A stretch of 64,000 nt of DNA from Tenericutes bacterium HGW-Tenericutes-1 (GCA_002839155.1 PGXM01000004.1:186001-250000); one strand, 5' to 3'. Positions 37,904 through 47,699 are shown, counted from the first letter of the stretch. Made by a program: numbers and translations. Notes: generated by a model from the sequence alone, not told the origin.

Positions 37904-38734
37904 ATGGAATCGACTCGGATGAATATTTTAGTAACCCTTGATAAGGGTTATTTATTACAATTAAGTGTAATGCTCAAGTCATTACTTATGAATAACAAAG
38001 ACTTTTTTGTTGATGTTTATGTCCTTCATATGTCTTTATCAGAGACTGATTTTGATGAAGTAAAAATTCGGGTAAATGAAAAAAGATTGAACTTGTTTCC
38101 AATATCAATTATTGAAGATGCAATGATTCAATTTCCAACTTCAAAACGGTTCCCACGTGAAATGTATTTACGTCTATTTTCAGCTGACTATCTTCCTGAA
38201 AATCTCGATAGAGTTTTATATCTTGATCCAGATATTGTCATTATCAATTCACTTAAAGCTCTTTATAATTCAGCATTTGATAATCACTATTTTATGGCTT
38301 GTTCTCATGTATTTAAAGTCGGTCAAACTTTTAACGGTTTACGCCTAAAGACTGATAAAGAAATACCTTATTTTAATAGTGGTGTTATTTTAATGAATCT
38401 ACCATTAATGCGGAAAAACATTCAAAAAAGACTCATAATTGATTATGTACTTCATAATAAACACCGTTTATTCTTACCGGATCAGGATGTTTTTAGCGCT
38501 TTATTTGGTAGAAATACTTTATTACTTGATTCCCTAGTTTATAACTTAAGTGATCGTTACAAACTTTGGTATGATATAAGACAAATAAATAAAACAAGCA
38601 AAATATCACAAGAATGGATTCATCAAAATACTTCAATAATCCATTATTGCGGTCGTAATAAACCGTGGAAACGTAATTACCGAGGACTATTAGGCCATTA
38701 TTACCACCAGTATCATAGTCTATTAAAGAAATGA
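37904..38734 (+). CDS. Glycosyltransferase family 8
   Basis: NILVTLDKGYLLQLSVMLKSLL; RVLYLDPDIVIINSL (DxD); YFNSGVILMNL; PDQDVFSALF. Confidence 0.92.
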   Translation: MESTRMNILVTLDKGYLLQLSVMLKSLLMNNKDFFVDVYVLHMSLSETDFDEVKIRVNEKRLNLFPISIIEDAMIQFPTSKRFPREMYLRLFSADYLPENLDRVLYLDPDIVIINSLKALYNSAFDNHYFMACSHVFKVGQTFNGLRLKTDKEIPYFNSGVILMNLPLMRKNIQKRLIIDYVLHNKHRLFLPDQDVFSALFGRNTLLLDSLVYNLSDRYKLWYDIRQINKTSKISQEWIHQNTSIIHYCGRNKPWKRNYRGLLGHYYHQYHSLLKK

Positions 38735-38743
38735 GGTTGTCAT

Positions 38744-39301
38744 ATGATATATATCATTGCAGGCATTGCAAAAGCTGGAAAAACATTTATAACCAATCAT
38801 TTGGTCAAATCAAAAAAAATCGGTTATTTTTCTACCGATTTGCTTATGATGTCGTTAGCCAATGGTAACAAGGCAATCGGTATCAATCCGAATGCCAGTG
38901 ATGTAACCGTATCAAATCAATTAAAGCCTTATTTAGAAGCAATGATTCAAACGATTATTGAGAATAAAATCGATTATATATTTGAAGGTGTTCATTTTCA
39001 ACCTGATTTTGTTCGTTATTTATTGAATAAACACGCTTCAAATATTAAAGTCATATTTTTAGGTTACCGGCTTGTTGATACTTCAAAAAAAGTTGAAGAA
39101 CTCAAAAAATTTGGTCCAAACACTCAAAATCATTGGTATTCACACTTAGATAATCAAGCCTTAACTCAACTGGTAGAATATTTAAAAAATGAGTGTCAAA
39201 TAATGTTTGAAGCATGCATGACATTGAATTTACCCTATTATGAAGTCGAAAACATCGTTCAACAAACGAATGAAATCATGGATATTCTCTTAAATAATTA
39301 G
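38744..39301 (+). CDS. P-loop kinase-like protein (2-phosphoglycerate kinase-like)
   Basis: IIAGIAKAGKTFITNHL Walker A-like; IFEGVHFQPDFV. Confidence 0.65.
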   Translation: MIYIIAGIAKAGKTFITNHLVKSKKIGYFSTDLLMMSLANGNKAIGINPNASDVTVSNQLKPYLEAMIQTIIENKIDYIFEGVHFQPDFVRYLLNKHASNIKVIFLGYRLVDTSKKVEELKKFGPNTQNHWYSHLDNQALTQLVEYLKNECQIMFEACMTLNLPYYEVENIVQQTNEIMDILLNN

Positions 39302-39390
39302 TTTGACAGTCAATATTTTCAATGATATAATCTTTTTTGTGTTTTTGATTCGAATATGAAATTGATATAATTGATTGGGGTACATACTAT

Positions 39391-39957
39391 ATGGCTTTCT
39401 GGGTAATTATTTTACTGGCTTTTGGTCTATCGATGGATGCTTTTGCGGTGTCTATTTGTAAAGGAACAACATTAAAGAAATCAACCATATCAACTTCTCT
39501 CATTATTGGCCTTTGTTTTGGATTATTTCAAGCCATCATGCCAATCATTGGATATTATTTAGGTTCGGTATTTCATCAATTAATTGATTCCTTTGATCAT
39601 TGGATTGCATTTGTTTTATTAGCATTTGTTGGCGCGAAAATGATTCTAGATGCTATTAAATCTTGTGAAGGCAACGTTAAATGTGATATCACTTTAAGTT
39701 ATAAAGAGTTATTCATGCTTGGTATCGCAACATCTATCGATGCTTTTGCGATTGGTATTACCATTTCATGCATTGATCAATCAATCTGGTTACCTTCACT
39801 CACCATTGGATTAGTGACTTTTATAATGAGTTTCTTTGGTTCTATATTAGGTAAAAAACTTGGTTCATTTGTTGAAAGACAAGCTGGCATTATTGGGGGC
39901 ATCGTATTAATTTTACTTGCTTTTAAAGTTTTAATTGAAGGACTACAAATCATTTAA
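39391..39957 (+). CDS. mntP: Manganese efflux pump MntP-family protein
   Basis: LAFGLSMDAFAVSICKG and GIATSIDAFAIGITIS repeats. Confidence 0.92.
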   Translation: MAFWVIILLAFGLSMDAFAVSICKGTTLKKSTISTSLIIGLCFGLFQAIMPIIGYYLGSVFHQLIDSFDHWIAFVLLAFVGAKMILDAIKSCEGNVKCDITLSYKELFMLGIATSIDAFAIGITISCIDQSIWLPSLTIGLVTFIMSFFGSILGKKLGSFVERQAGIIGGIVLILLAFKVLIEGLQII

Positions 39958-40005
39958 GAAGAAAAAAAGAAAAGGCCAATGAGTTAGTTTGCTTAATACG
40001 GACAA

Positions 40006-40854
40006 TTAAATAAAAAGAGCCGAAAGAACTTGTTTCCTGAATTGAAAAGGAGCGAGTTCTTTAATTTTTTCTTGGAGTCTTTGGTTATTGTAATAAAACA
40101 TATATTCTTTTACAATAGCTTCTATATTATTCATGTACAAATTCTTGTGTAAATAAATACATTCGGTCTTAAGTGCACTGAAAAACGATTCTATTGGACA
40201 ATTGTCAACGCTACTCCCCCTGGACGATATTGATTGAGTAATGTGATTATCAAGTAATCTTTTTCTGTATGCGGGGTGTGTAAAATGCCATCCTTGGTCT
40301 GAATGTAAAATTAATTCTTGCCGCTGTTTTATTGGTACTGAATCAATTGCTTGATCCAAAGTATTCATGACGAGAAAATGATCGATAAACTTTGATGTTT
40401 TCCAAGATACAATCGATTTGTCATACATGTCTTTGATAGCACAGAGATAAGACAATCCATCTCTACAGAAGAGATATGTAATATCAATAGACCATTTCTT
40501 ATTGGATGCATCTGTGGTAAAATTTCTTTGGAGGAGATTCGGTATGTCATGGTGATTAACCTTGGGATATGCATGAGTTTTCCTTCGGACAATGGACTGA
40601 ACACCATTGATCCTCATGTAGCGGTATACGGTTGCGTTTGTGAGACATAAGCCGTATACCGTTTTTATTTGCATTCTGATTTGACGTATTCCCCATCGGT
40701 CATCGATTTGATACATTTCCGTTATTAGGTCATTGATTGATTTATCAAACGCTTTATGTTGTGGCCTGCCCAATGCTATCCAGTCATAGTATCCGCTTCT
40801 TGAACATCCTAGTGTTTTACACAATAATTGCACTGAATATAGCCCTCTAAGCAT
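40006..40854 (-). CDS. IS3-family transposase OrfB (DDE integrase core)
   Basis: KKWSIDITYLFC, LHSDQGWHFTHPAY, SVDNCPIESFFSALKTECIY: D,D(35)E motif. Confidence 0.95.
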   Translation of the reverse strand: MLRGLYSVQLLCKTLGCSRSGYYDWIALGRPQHKAFDKSINDLITEMYQIDDRWGIRQIRMQIKTVYGLCLTNATVYRYMRINGVQSIVRRKTHAYPKVNHHDIPNLLQRNFTTDASNKKWSIDITYLFCRDGLSYLCAIKDMYDKSIVSWKTSKFIDHFLVMNTLDQAIDSVPIKQRQELILHSDQGWHFTHPAYRKRLLDNHITQSISSRGSSVDNCPIESFFSALKTECIYLHKNLYMNNIEAIVKEYMFYYNNQRLQEKIKELAPFQFRKQVLSALFI

Positions 40855-40859
40855 ATCAA

Positions 40860-41210
40860 TTACTTGATACTCTTGCTTGGTGGTTGGTTCATTAGGCAGG
40901 TCAGGGATTTTTTTATGTTCTCGTACATCCTTACCCTTTCAATCAGATCTTTCTTAGACATATCTTCCAGTCGTTCAATATACTTTTTTGGTCTTCCTTT
41001 TTTGTTACCAGTTGCCTTCCCTCGACGATCTACACACGTTCCGAACTCTCGATACTGCTTTATCCATTTCTGAAGCGTTCCTTTGTGTGGAATGTCGTAT
41101 TTTCTTAGTAATTCGCTCAAACGAAAATGTTTGTCCATATACAAAAGTACAATCTGGTTCTTTTCATCAATGCTAAACTGTCTATGTTTTTTTGTCTTTC
41201 GTTCTTTCAT
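40860..41210 (-). CDS. IS3-family transposase OrfA (HTH protein)
   Basis: FSIDEKNQIVLLYMDKHFRLSELLRKYDIPHKGTLQKWIKQYREFG HTH; upstream of OrfB. Confidence 0.92.
   Translation of the reverse strand: MKERKTKKHRQFSIDEKNQIVLLYMDKHFRLSELLRKYDIPHKGTLQKWIKQYREFGTCVDRRGKATGNKKGRPKKYIERLEDMSKKDLIERVRMYENIKKSLTCLMNQPPSKSIK
40908..40914 (-). promoter_or_regulatory. Programmed -1 ribosomal frameshift slippery site A_AAA_AAA in IS3 transposase
   Basis: OrfA reads ata aaa aaa tcc; -1 frame from atc at 40908 is open into OrfB ATG at 40854. Confidence 0.8.
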
Positions 41211-41407
41211 TGTTTCTCCTTTTTATGTTTTTTTGTCAGGCGTCAATTACTTTTTGTGGATAACTTCCTTACCCACAAAAAGCTTTAATACTTAAATACT
41301 AGTCTTGTTTTTAATTATATCAAAAAAAATCATACTAGAATTTCTTCTAATATGACTCTTTTTATTATCTGTCCGTTTTAATCAAACACTTTCAATTGGC
41401 CTTTTTT

Positions 41408-42532
41408 TTACGGTTTCAATTTGATTATTAACTCAACAGGATTATGATCACTGTATTTAAAACCTTCATCTCTTGTGTTAACTGATTGGATTTCCACGTT
41501 CTCGCTGACGATGAAACCGTCAATGGCGTAATATTGATTATTTTCATCATTGACTGTATCAAGTGGTTGATGTAATAATCGACAAGTCGGGTTCGTTACA
41601 TCGTTTGCAAATTGCCAATCGTTCTCAACAAACCACTCATCATCTAGTCCAAAAGCTTGCCAGAAAGAAGGATCTTTAAGTTCAAATAAATATTCATAGG
41701 TTCCATCTTCTTTTTCAGTATAAGCATTGGGGAAAGTTTGATTAAAATCGCCACCCACAATGACATAATTTCCTAATTCATATTCTGATTGCATCATTGA
41801 TTGTAAGGCTTCGATTTCTTGAATTCTCATCGTTCCATCATCATAAGCAGATAAATGGACGTTGATGATCACTAAATACTGATCTGTCCCTAAAATCGGC
41901 AATCTCGTGATAACGGCGCATCTCTTCAAATTTGCAAGTCTTAACGGCCATGAGAAACTGCCGGGTAATTGAATTCGAGTGGCATCTTCAACATAATACT
42001 CGGTCGCTGTCACTATTCCAGAATTTACCGTTCCCATCATTTGAGTGATATCAAATGGAAAAGGAACGAATATACATCGGTAATTATAACCGAGTGTTAC
42101 GGGCATGTTCACAAGATTAGAGATGTAATCATACTGAAGTGTATTATACGATCTACTTGATTTATAATCGATTTCTTGCAATAGATAGATATTCGCGTTG
42201 GAATCAGTAATGATATTGCCAATACCCTCTAAATTGGCTTCAACGGATGCTTTATCATCCATTCTGCCTTTCTCTCCACCATCCATCACGAAATCTTCGG
42301 TTTCACTTAATGAGGCATATCCGATATTAAACGTCATGATTTTAATTGAATTCGCTGGATTTACGTAATTAGAATCGATAGCTTCAAGATTATTTTCAAT
42401 TAATAAAACAGTCTCATCTTTTGGTCGGTACTCAAATATTTGTAATGTAATGACAAACAGAACTGCCATTGAAATGATTGACACAAGCATAATCAATAGT
42501 ATCTTCAAAATTCTCTTAATCACGTTTTTCAC
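41408..42532 (-). CDS. Endonuclease/exonuclease/phosphatase-family protein
   Basis: KIMTFNIGYASLSE; IYLLQEID; VIINVHLSAYDDG; VIVGGDFNQTF; YSDHNPVELIIK. Confidence 0.92.
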   Translation of the reverse strand: MKNVIKRILKILLIMLVSIISMAVLFVITLQIFEYRPKDETVLLIENNLEAIDSNYVNPANSIKIMTFNIGYASLSETEDFVMDGGEKGRMDDKASVEANLEGIGNIITDSNANIYLLQEIDYKSSRSYNTLQYDYISNLVNMPVTLGYNYRCIFVPFPFDITQMMGTVNSGIVTATEYYVEDATRIQLPGSFSWPLRLANLKRCAVITRLPILGTDQYLVIINVHLSAYDDGTMRIQEIEALQSMMQSEYELGNYVIVGGDFNQTFPNAYTEKEDGTYEYLFELKDPSFWQAFGLDDEWFVENDWQFANDVTNPTCRLLHQPLDTVNDENNQYYAIDGFIVSENVEIQSVNTRDEGFKYSDHNPVELIIKLKP

Positions 42533-42671
42533 CCTTTTTTATAATGATTGCCCTTATTATACACAATTAATCTCTATTTGGCGATGAATAATTGAAAATC
42601 TACTCGTATAAAATTGCGAATTTGTTATAATAAATCATATAGTAGGACACATTTAATTAACGGAGGAAAAT

Positions 42672-43358
42672 ATGATTTATCTCGGCATTTTTTTATCAGT
42701 CGGACTCGTTGGCTTGTACATCTTTATTGAAACGTTAGGAAAACCACTTCAATCAATCACATTTAAGGGGTTGGCTAGCTTTGGATTTATATTTCTCTAT
42801 GTCATTTCCGTTCTTTCTTCAAAAGCCTATTTATCACATCCTACGGTGGTCTTCTTATTTGGATTAGGATTAGTCGCTGGATTAATGGGCGATATCTATT
42901 TGGCTTTACGTCCATTACGACCAGTGGATGAAAATCATCAAATTATCTTAATAGGGACTTTTTGTTTCATGGTAGGGCATACATTATATTACTCAGCTAT
43001 AATAATAAATGGATCCTTTAGTATCTGGGCGATTGTGATATCAACCATTATAACCATCACGACATTTATGGCTTCCAAACTCTTAAAATTGAACTGGGGT
43101 CCTTCTAAAATCCCTTCAATTATCTATTCTTTTTTTCTGTTTTTAGTTGCTGGACAAGCTTTCATGAACGGATTATCATTAGGGTTCAATGGATTTAATT
43201 CAGCCGTCACAATCGGAGCGATTTTATTTGGGATATCCGATTTGATTTTAGCGCAAATTTATTTTGGTGGTAAAACAAGTAATCCTTTCATCATACTAAA
43301 TCTAAGTACTTATTACGCAGCACAAATACTCCTTGCATTTTCTCTCTACCTTTTATAA
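42672..43358 (+). CDS. YhhN/lysoplasmalogenase-family membrane protein
   Basis: GLVAGLMGDIYLALRP; FCFMVGHTLYYSAI; GAILFGISDLILA. Confidence 0.8.
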   Translation: MIYLGIFLSVGLVGLYIFIETLGKPLQSITFKGLASFGFIFLYVISVLSSKAYLSHPTVVFLFGLGLVAGLMGDIYLALRPLRPVDENHQIILIGTFCFMVGHTLYYSAIIINGSFSIWAIVISTIITITTFMASKLLKLNWGPSKIPSIIYSFFLFLVAGQAFMNGLSLGFNGFNSAVTIGAILFGISDLILAQIYFGGKTSNPFIILNLSTYYAAQILLAFSLYLL

Positions 43359-43360
43359 AA

Positions 43361-43386
43361 AAATGGCCGTCCTCTGGATGGCCATT
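43361..43386. terminator. Bidirectional terminator
   Basis: aatggccgtcctctggatggccatt between convergent genes. Confidence 0.8.
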
Positions 43387-43390
43387 ATTA

Positions 43391-45190
43391 TTAAGTGATA
43401 TTTCTTAATTGATTATTGATAGCGAGAACCATAAACTTTTCAAGTTTTACAATTTCACGATCATAGGTCAATAGCCCATTGACTTCAAGTTCAACGTCTG
43501 ATAATTGAGTGTATACGATGGCACATAATCCTTTGTCGACGAGGGGAATAATTTGTTCGTGAAGTAATTGTTCATAGGCGTCTGATAATGATGTTTTTGT
43601 ATCAAACATCTTGTATCCAAAACTATGAGTTTCATCCCAAACATGGTTAGTTAATACTTGTGAGTAACCACCAAATTCAGAAAGAACAAAAGGACGGTTA
43701 AAATCTTTCTTTGGTAATTTAATTTCGAAGATATATTTATGAATACTGACAAAATCGGGACCTTTTTGATCATGCCAACCACTTGCATGATCTACCAATC
43801 TTGAAGGATCGTATTTTTTGATTTCTTCGCCAATCCGTTTTGCATCAAATTGGCCCCATCCCTCATTGAAAGGAACCCATGTACAAATAGAAGGATGATT
43901 GAATAAATGATCGATCATACCCTTTAAATGTGTTTCAAACTCTTGTCGGCCCTTAAATTCGTTGCGATGGAATCGCTTATAATGATTATCTAGAATATGA
44001 ATACCAATATTAGGCAATCCAACAGCCAACAAATTACCAATATAGCCAACACCGCCACTCGGCATATCTTGCCAAACTAGCATGCCGATTCGATCACAAT
44101 GATAATACCATCGTCTTGGTTCGATTTTTATATGTTTTCTTAACATGTTGAAACCAAGAGATTTCATGGTTTCAATATCATCAATCATGGCTTGATCTGT
44201 TGGAGGAGTTAATAAGCTTTCAGGAAAATAACCTTGGTCAAGAACTCCAACTTGAAAATAGAGTTGATTGTTTAAATATATCCTTGGTAATCCTTGGACA
44301 TCTTTTGCAATATGGATTTTTCGATAACCAAAATATGTTTTTACCGTATCAATGACGATATCTTTTTCAATTAATTCCAAAGTAACATCATATATATTGG
44401 GCGATTCGGGACTCCATAATTTTGGATTTTTAATCGTAATTTCTGAGAATTTATTGATTGGAATGACTGTAGACAATACTTTTTTTGATTTATCATATAG
44501 GGTTATTTTTGCTTCTTTTGGTTCATCAGTTATAACGATCGGATGAATTCGAATGGAAGAATTATCGATATTAGATATTATTTTAACTGCATCAAAATGA
44601 AGTGATGGAACAATTTCAATCCAAACGGTTTGCCATATGCCAGAAGTGGCTGTATACCATATCCCATTTGGTTTTAAAACTTGTTTGCCACGTTCTTGAT
44701 AAAAGGTATCAGTTGGGTCTTCAACACTCACTACTAGCTCATTTATCCCCTTTTTGATGAACTTTGTTATATCAAATGAAAATGGAAGATATCCACCACG
44801 GTTCTTTCCAACGAATTGATTATTAATCAATACTTCAGATAAATAATCGACTGCTTCAAAATGTAATAATACGACTTGATTTTTATCAACTTCAGGTAAT
44901 TCAAAAGAACGATGGTAGCGTAAGATTTCATCAGGCAATAACGGTTTATTGACCTGAGATATTAGACTTTCAACGCAAAAAGGAACAACGATTTTTCCGT
45001 TGTACTGATCGGGAATATCTTGTTCTTTTTTGTAAATAGAATAATCATAATAACCATTAAGATTAATCCAATGTTCTCTTTGTAATTGAGGTCGAGGATA
45101 TTCGTTGAGCGGCAATTCCAAATTAACCGAATTGTAGTATTTTGATTTTAAGTTAAAACTTTTCGTAAAACCGTTTTCCATTCGTACCAC
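43391..45190 (-). CDS. Glycoside hydrolase family 2 protein
   Basis: LHFEAVDYLSEVLINNQFVGKNRGGYLPFSFDIT; FNMLRKHIKIEPRRWYYHCDRIGMLVWQDMPSGG; WVPFNEGWGQFD (acid/base NE). Confidence 0.92.
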   Translation of the reverse strand: MVRMENGFTKSFNLKSKYYNSVNLELPLNEYPRPQLQREHWINLNGYYDYSIYKKEQDIPDQYNGKIVVPFCVESLISQVNKPLLPDEILRYHRSFELPEVDKNQVVLLHFEAVDYLSEVLINNQFVGKNRGGYLPFSFDITKFIKKGINELVVSVEDPTDTFYQERGKQVLKPNGIWYTATSGIWQTVWIEIVPSLHFDAVKIISNIDNSSIRIHPIVITDEPKEAKITLYDKSKKVLSTVIPINKFSEITIKNPKLWSPESPNIYDVTLELIEKDIVIDTVKTYFGYRKIHIAKDVQGLPRIYLNNQLYFQVGVLDQGYFPESLLTPPTDQAMIDDIETMKSLGFNMLRKHIKIEPRRWYYHCDRIGMLVWQDMPSGGVGYIGNLLAVGLPNIGIHILDNHYKRFHRNEFKGRQEFETHLKGMIDHLFNHPSICTWVPFNEGWGQFDAKRIGEEIKKYDPSRLVDHASGWHDQKGPDFVSIHKYIFEIKLPKKDFNRPFVLSEFGGYSQVLTNHVWDETHSFGYKMFDTKTSLSDAYEQLLHEQIIPLVDKGLCAIVYTQLSDVELEVNGLLTYDREIVKLEKFMVLAINNQLRNIT

Positions 45191-45326
45191 ATCCTTAAAT
45201 TATACTTCATTATAACATGCGACAATCGATATTGAAATATTCACTAATGTTATTTTACCTATATCAAAAGTTACATTGCGAATTTTCATTTCTAGGGTTA
45301 TAATAAAATGTAATGGGGGTAGAACA

Positions 45327-46133
45327 ATGGAAAAAATTGAAGTGCTTGATTTTTTAATAAAAGAACTTGGTAATCGCAAAAGAAAAGTAAGGGTGATACT
45401 TCCAAATGACTATTATCAAAATATACATATACAGTATCCTGTAATTTACATGCATGATGGTCAAAATCTCGTTGATCCATCGGGTGTAAGTGGTTATTCA
45501 TGGGATGTTGCTAAATCAATCACAAAACTTGTAAATCAGAAAATCATTCTTGGTGCTATCATTGTTGGGATTGATTCTGACGATACTTACCGAATACCTG
45601 AATACACGAACGCCATTAGCAAAAAAGCAGAAAAGGGAATTAAAAAATTAACGAAATCCAATCTTTTTTTGCCAGAAGCACATTTATATGGCAAATTTAT
45701 CGTTGAAGTTTTAAAGCCTTATATCGACGCCAATTACCGAACGTTAACCGATCGTTTAAATACGGCAGTCGCCGGTAGTTCTTGTGGAGGGAACGTCTCT
45801 TTATATCTCGGTACAGTTTATAACGAGATATTTGGAATAGTTGGTGCATTTTCACCCGCTTATTGGATTGTTAAAGAAGATTTATTTGATCGTGTAAAAA
45901 ATAAAAATTATTTAGAAAACACAAAAATATATCATGATATGGGTGGTAAAGAGAGTGGAGTTCTATCTCTATTCACTTGTGTTAAAGATGCAAAAAGATT
46001 TAACCAAATCCTTGAAAGTAAAATAACTGATTCTAAAAATCGCCTATTTATTTTCGATAAAAAAGCGACTCATACAGAATTGTTTTGGCAAGACCGTTTT
46101 CCAACGTTTGTTTCATGGGCATTTGGCAATTAA
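45327..46133 (+). CDS. Esterase D / putative alpha/beta hydrolase
   Basis: VIYMHDGQNLVDP; VGIDSDDTYRIPEYT; TAVAGSSCGGNVSLYLG nucleophile motif. Confidence 0.88.
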   Translation: MEKIEVLDFLIKELGNRKRKVRVILPNDYYQNIHIQYPVIYMHDGQNLVDPSGVSGYSWDVAKSITKLVNQKIILGAIIVGIDSDDTYRIPEYTNAISKKAEKGIKKLTKSNLFLPEAHLYGKFIVEVLKPYIDANYRTLTDRLNTAVAGSSCGGNVSLYLGTVYNEIFGIVGAFSPAYWIVKEDLFDRVKNKNYLENTKIYHDMGGKESGVLSLFTCVKDAKRFNQILESKITDSKNRLFIFDKKATHTELFWQDRFPTFVSWAFGN

Positions 46134-46209
46134 ACGTTTTAGAGAATATTTAACCCTTGCATTTTTGTTTTAAAAGAGTATAATCTATTAAGAGAAAAAG
46201 GTGAACTTT

Positions 46210-46545
46210 ATGAAATTAATGGTCTATGTATTGAATGATGTCCATCAATTGGATAAATTCCTCATTGCTTTAAAAGAAGAAAAAATTAAAGGCGCAACCA
46301 TTATCAATAGTACTGGAATGGGAAGAATGCTTTCTGAATCAGATGACATGAATATCTTAGGATCATTAAAATTTTTATTCGATGGTCCTCGATCTGAATC
46401 AAGAGTCATACTGATGGCTTTAGAAGATGAGCAAATCGATGTTGTTCTGAATGTCATTGATCGCATCGCTGGTGATTTATCAAAACCCAATACAGGAATT
46501 GTGTTTACTCTACCAATTGATTTTATCAAAGGTTATAAGAAATAA
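46210..46545 (+). CDS. PII-like signalling domain protein
   Basis: MKLMVYVLNDVHQLDKFLIALKEEKIKGATIINSTGMGRML, about 110 aa, 12 bp upstream of antiporter gene. Confidence 0.65.
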   Translation: MKLMVYVLNDVHQLDKFLIALKEEKIKGATIINSTGMGRMLSESDDMNILGSLKFLFDGPRSESRVILMALEDEQIDVVLNVIDRIAGDLSKPNTGIVFTLPIDFIKGYKK

Positions 46546-46557
46546 GGTGCTGATTTT

Positions 46558-47601
46558 ATGGATTTAAATGCTTTACTCTACGCCGGTATATTGATTGTTA
46601 CCGGTCTTCTTTTTGGCAAGATAGCAAAATATGCTAAATTACCAAACGTAACTGGATATTTAGTTGGGGGATTATTGATTGGTCCTTCAATTTTAGGCTT
46701 AGTTAGTGGCGACGCTATTGAAACGATGGAAATTGTTTCAAATGTTGCACTCGGTTTTATCGCTTTTTCCATTGGTAATGAATTAAAAATTTCTTATTTT
46801 AAGCAAATGGGAACAAGGCCCATCGTTATCGCAATCTTAGAGGCTTTATTTGGGGTTGTGTTTGTATTTGTAGCTGTGATTTTATATTTTTTAATTACAG
46901 GTCAACTTGACTTAACGAATATAAGATTTGCTTTAGTTTTAGCTGCAATTGCGGCCGCAACTGCACCTATGCAAATATTAGCTCCTTTCTGGGAAATAAT
47001 TCTATCAATTGGGATTGGCGGTATCTTTGGTATTATCGTTACCTTCGCTGTTAGATGGTTTACGGGTCGTGGCAATAGAATTAGTTTAGTCATTGCTGCA
47101 GTATTTTTGACACTGTACTTAACGACATATTTGAATGGATCAGCTTTATTAGCTTGTATGGCACTAGGTGCTGTATTCGCCAATACCAGCAATAAATATG
47201 ACGAAGTCAATGGCTTAATTAATTATATTACTCCCCCCATTTTTATCATGTTCTTCGTGTTAAGCGGTGCTGAATTGAATTTATCATTGTTACTCAAAGT
47301 TGGTATTATTGGTATCATTTATATCTTGTCGCGTGTTGCAGGAAAAATCTTTGGTTCTTGGTTTGGAGCAAAAGTTACCCACGCTGATCCAAAGATTCAA
47401 AAGTATTTAGGTTATGCATTGATTCCACAAGCGGGTGTCGCTATTGGCTTATCCTTGATTGCAACTCAAGTCTTAAATCCAGAAATGGGTTCTCAAATTA
47501 GAACCATCATATTGGTTGCGACGTTGATATATGAATTAATCGGTCCGATTGTTACGAAAAAAGCATTACAAGCCGCAGGAGAAATTGAATTAAATCGATA
47601 A
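46558..47601 (+). CDS. CPA2-type cation:proton antiporter (Kef-like TM domain), probably internally shortened
   Basis: LLFGKIAKYAKLPNVTGYLVGGLLIGPSILGLV; ALIPQAGVAIGLSLIA; only 347 aa. Confidence 0.85.
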   Translation: MDLNALLYAGILIVTGLLFGKIAKYAKLPNVTGYLVGGLLIGPSILGLVSGDAIETMEIVSNVALGFIAFSIGNELKISYFKQMGTRPIVIAILEALFGVVFVFVAVILYFLITGQLDLTNIRFALVLAAIAAATAPMQILAPFWEIILSIGIGGIFGIIVTFAVRWFTGRGNRISLVIAAVFLTLYLTTYLNGSALLACMALGAVFANTSNKYDEVNGLINYITPPIFIMFFVLSGAELNLSLLLKVGIIGIIYILSRVAGKIFGSWFGAKVTHADPKIQKYLGYALIPQAGVAIGLSLIATQVLNPEMGSQIRTIILVATLIYELIGPIVTKKALQAAGEIELNR

Positions 47602-47605
47602 ACTT

Positions 47606-47630
47606 TGAAGCCGATTTGTCGGCTTTTTTG
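47606..47630 (+). terminator. Rho-independent terminator
   Basis: aagccgatttgtcggcttttttg. Confidence 0.8.
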
Positions 47631-47699
47631 TTTCTTTTTTTTAGGTTGCTCAAATGATTGTTTTGTGGTAAAATTTACATGATTGAAAGGATGAATATA

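Larger units (their letters stand above)
39990..41384 (-). mobile_element. IS3-family (IS150-like) insertion sequence
   Basis: TG...CA ends with imperfect IRs tgcttaatacggacaattaaataaaaagag / tgattaaaacggacagataataaaaagag; orfA and orfB inside; no convincing target duplication seen. Confidence 0.8.

Noticed and set aside
39302-39390. Mn2+-sensing yybP-ykoY riboswitch upstream of mntP
   Set aside because: Gap is only ~90 bp, AT-rich and lacks the conserved motif.
40365-41295. Small ORFs 40365-40607 (-), 40864-41073, 40988-41176 and 41083-41295 within the IS
   Set aside because: Overlap the OrfA/OrfB transposase genes in other frames or strands without coding signals.
39981-41394. Target-site duplication for the IS3 element
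   Set aside because: 3-5 bp flanks tested by eye (gtt/aac, tag/cac, tta/act) do not match as direct repeats.
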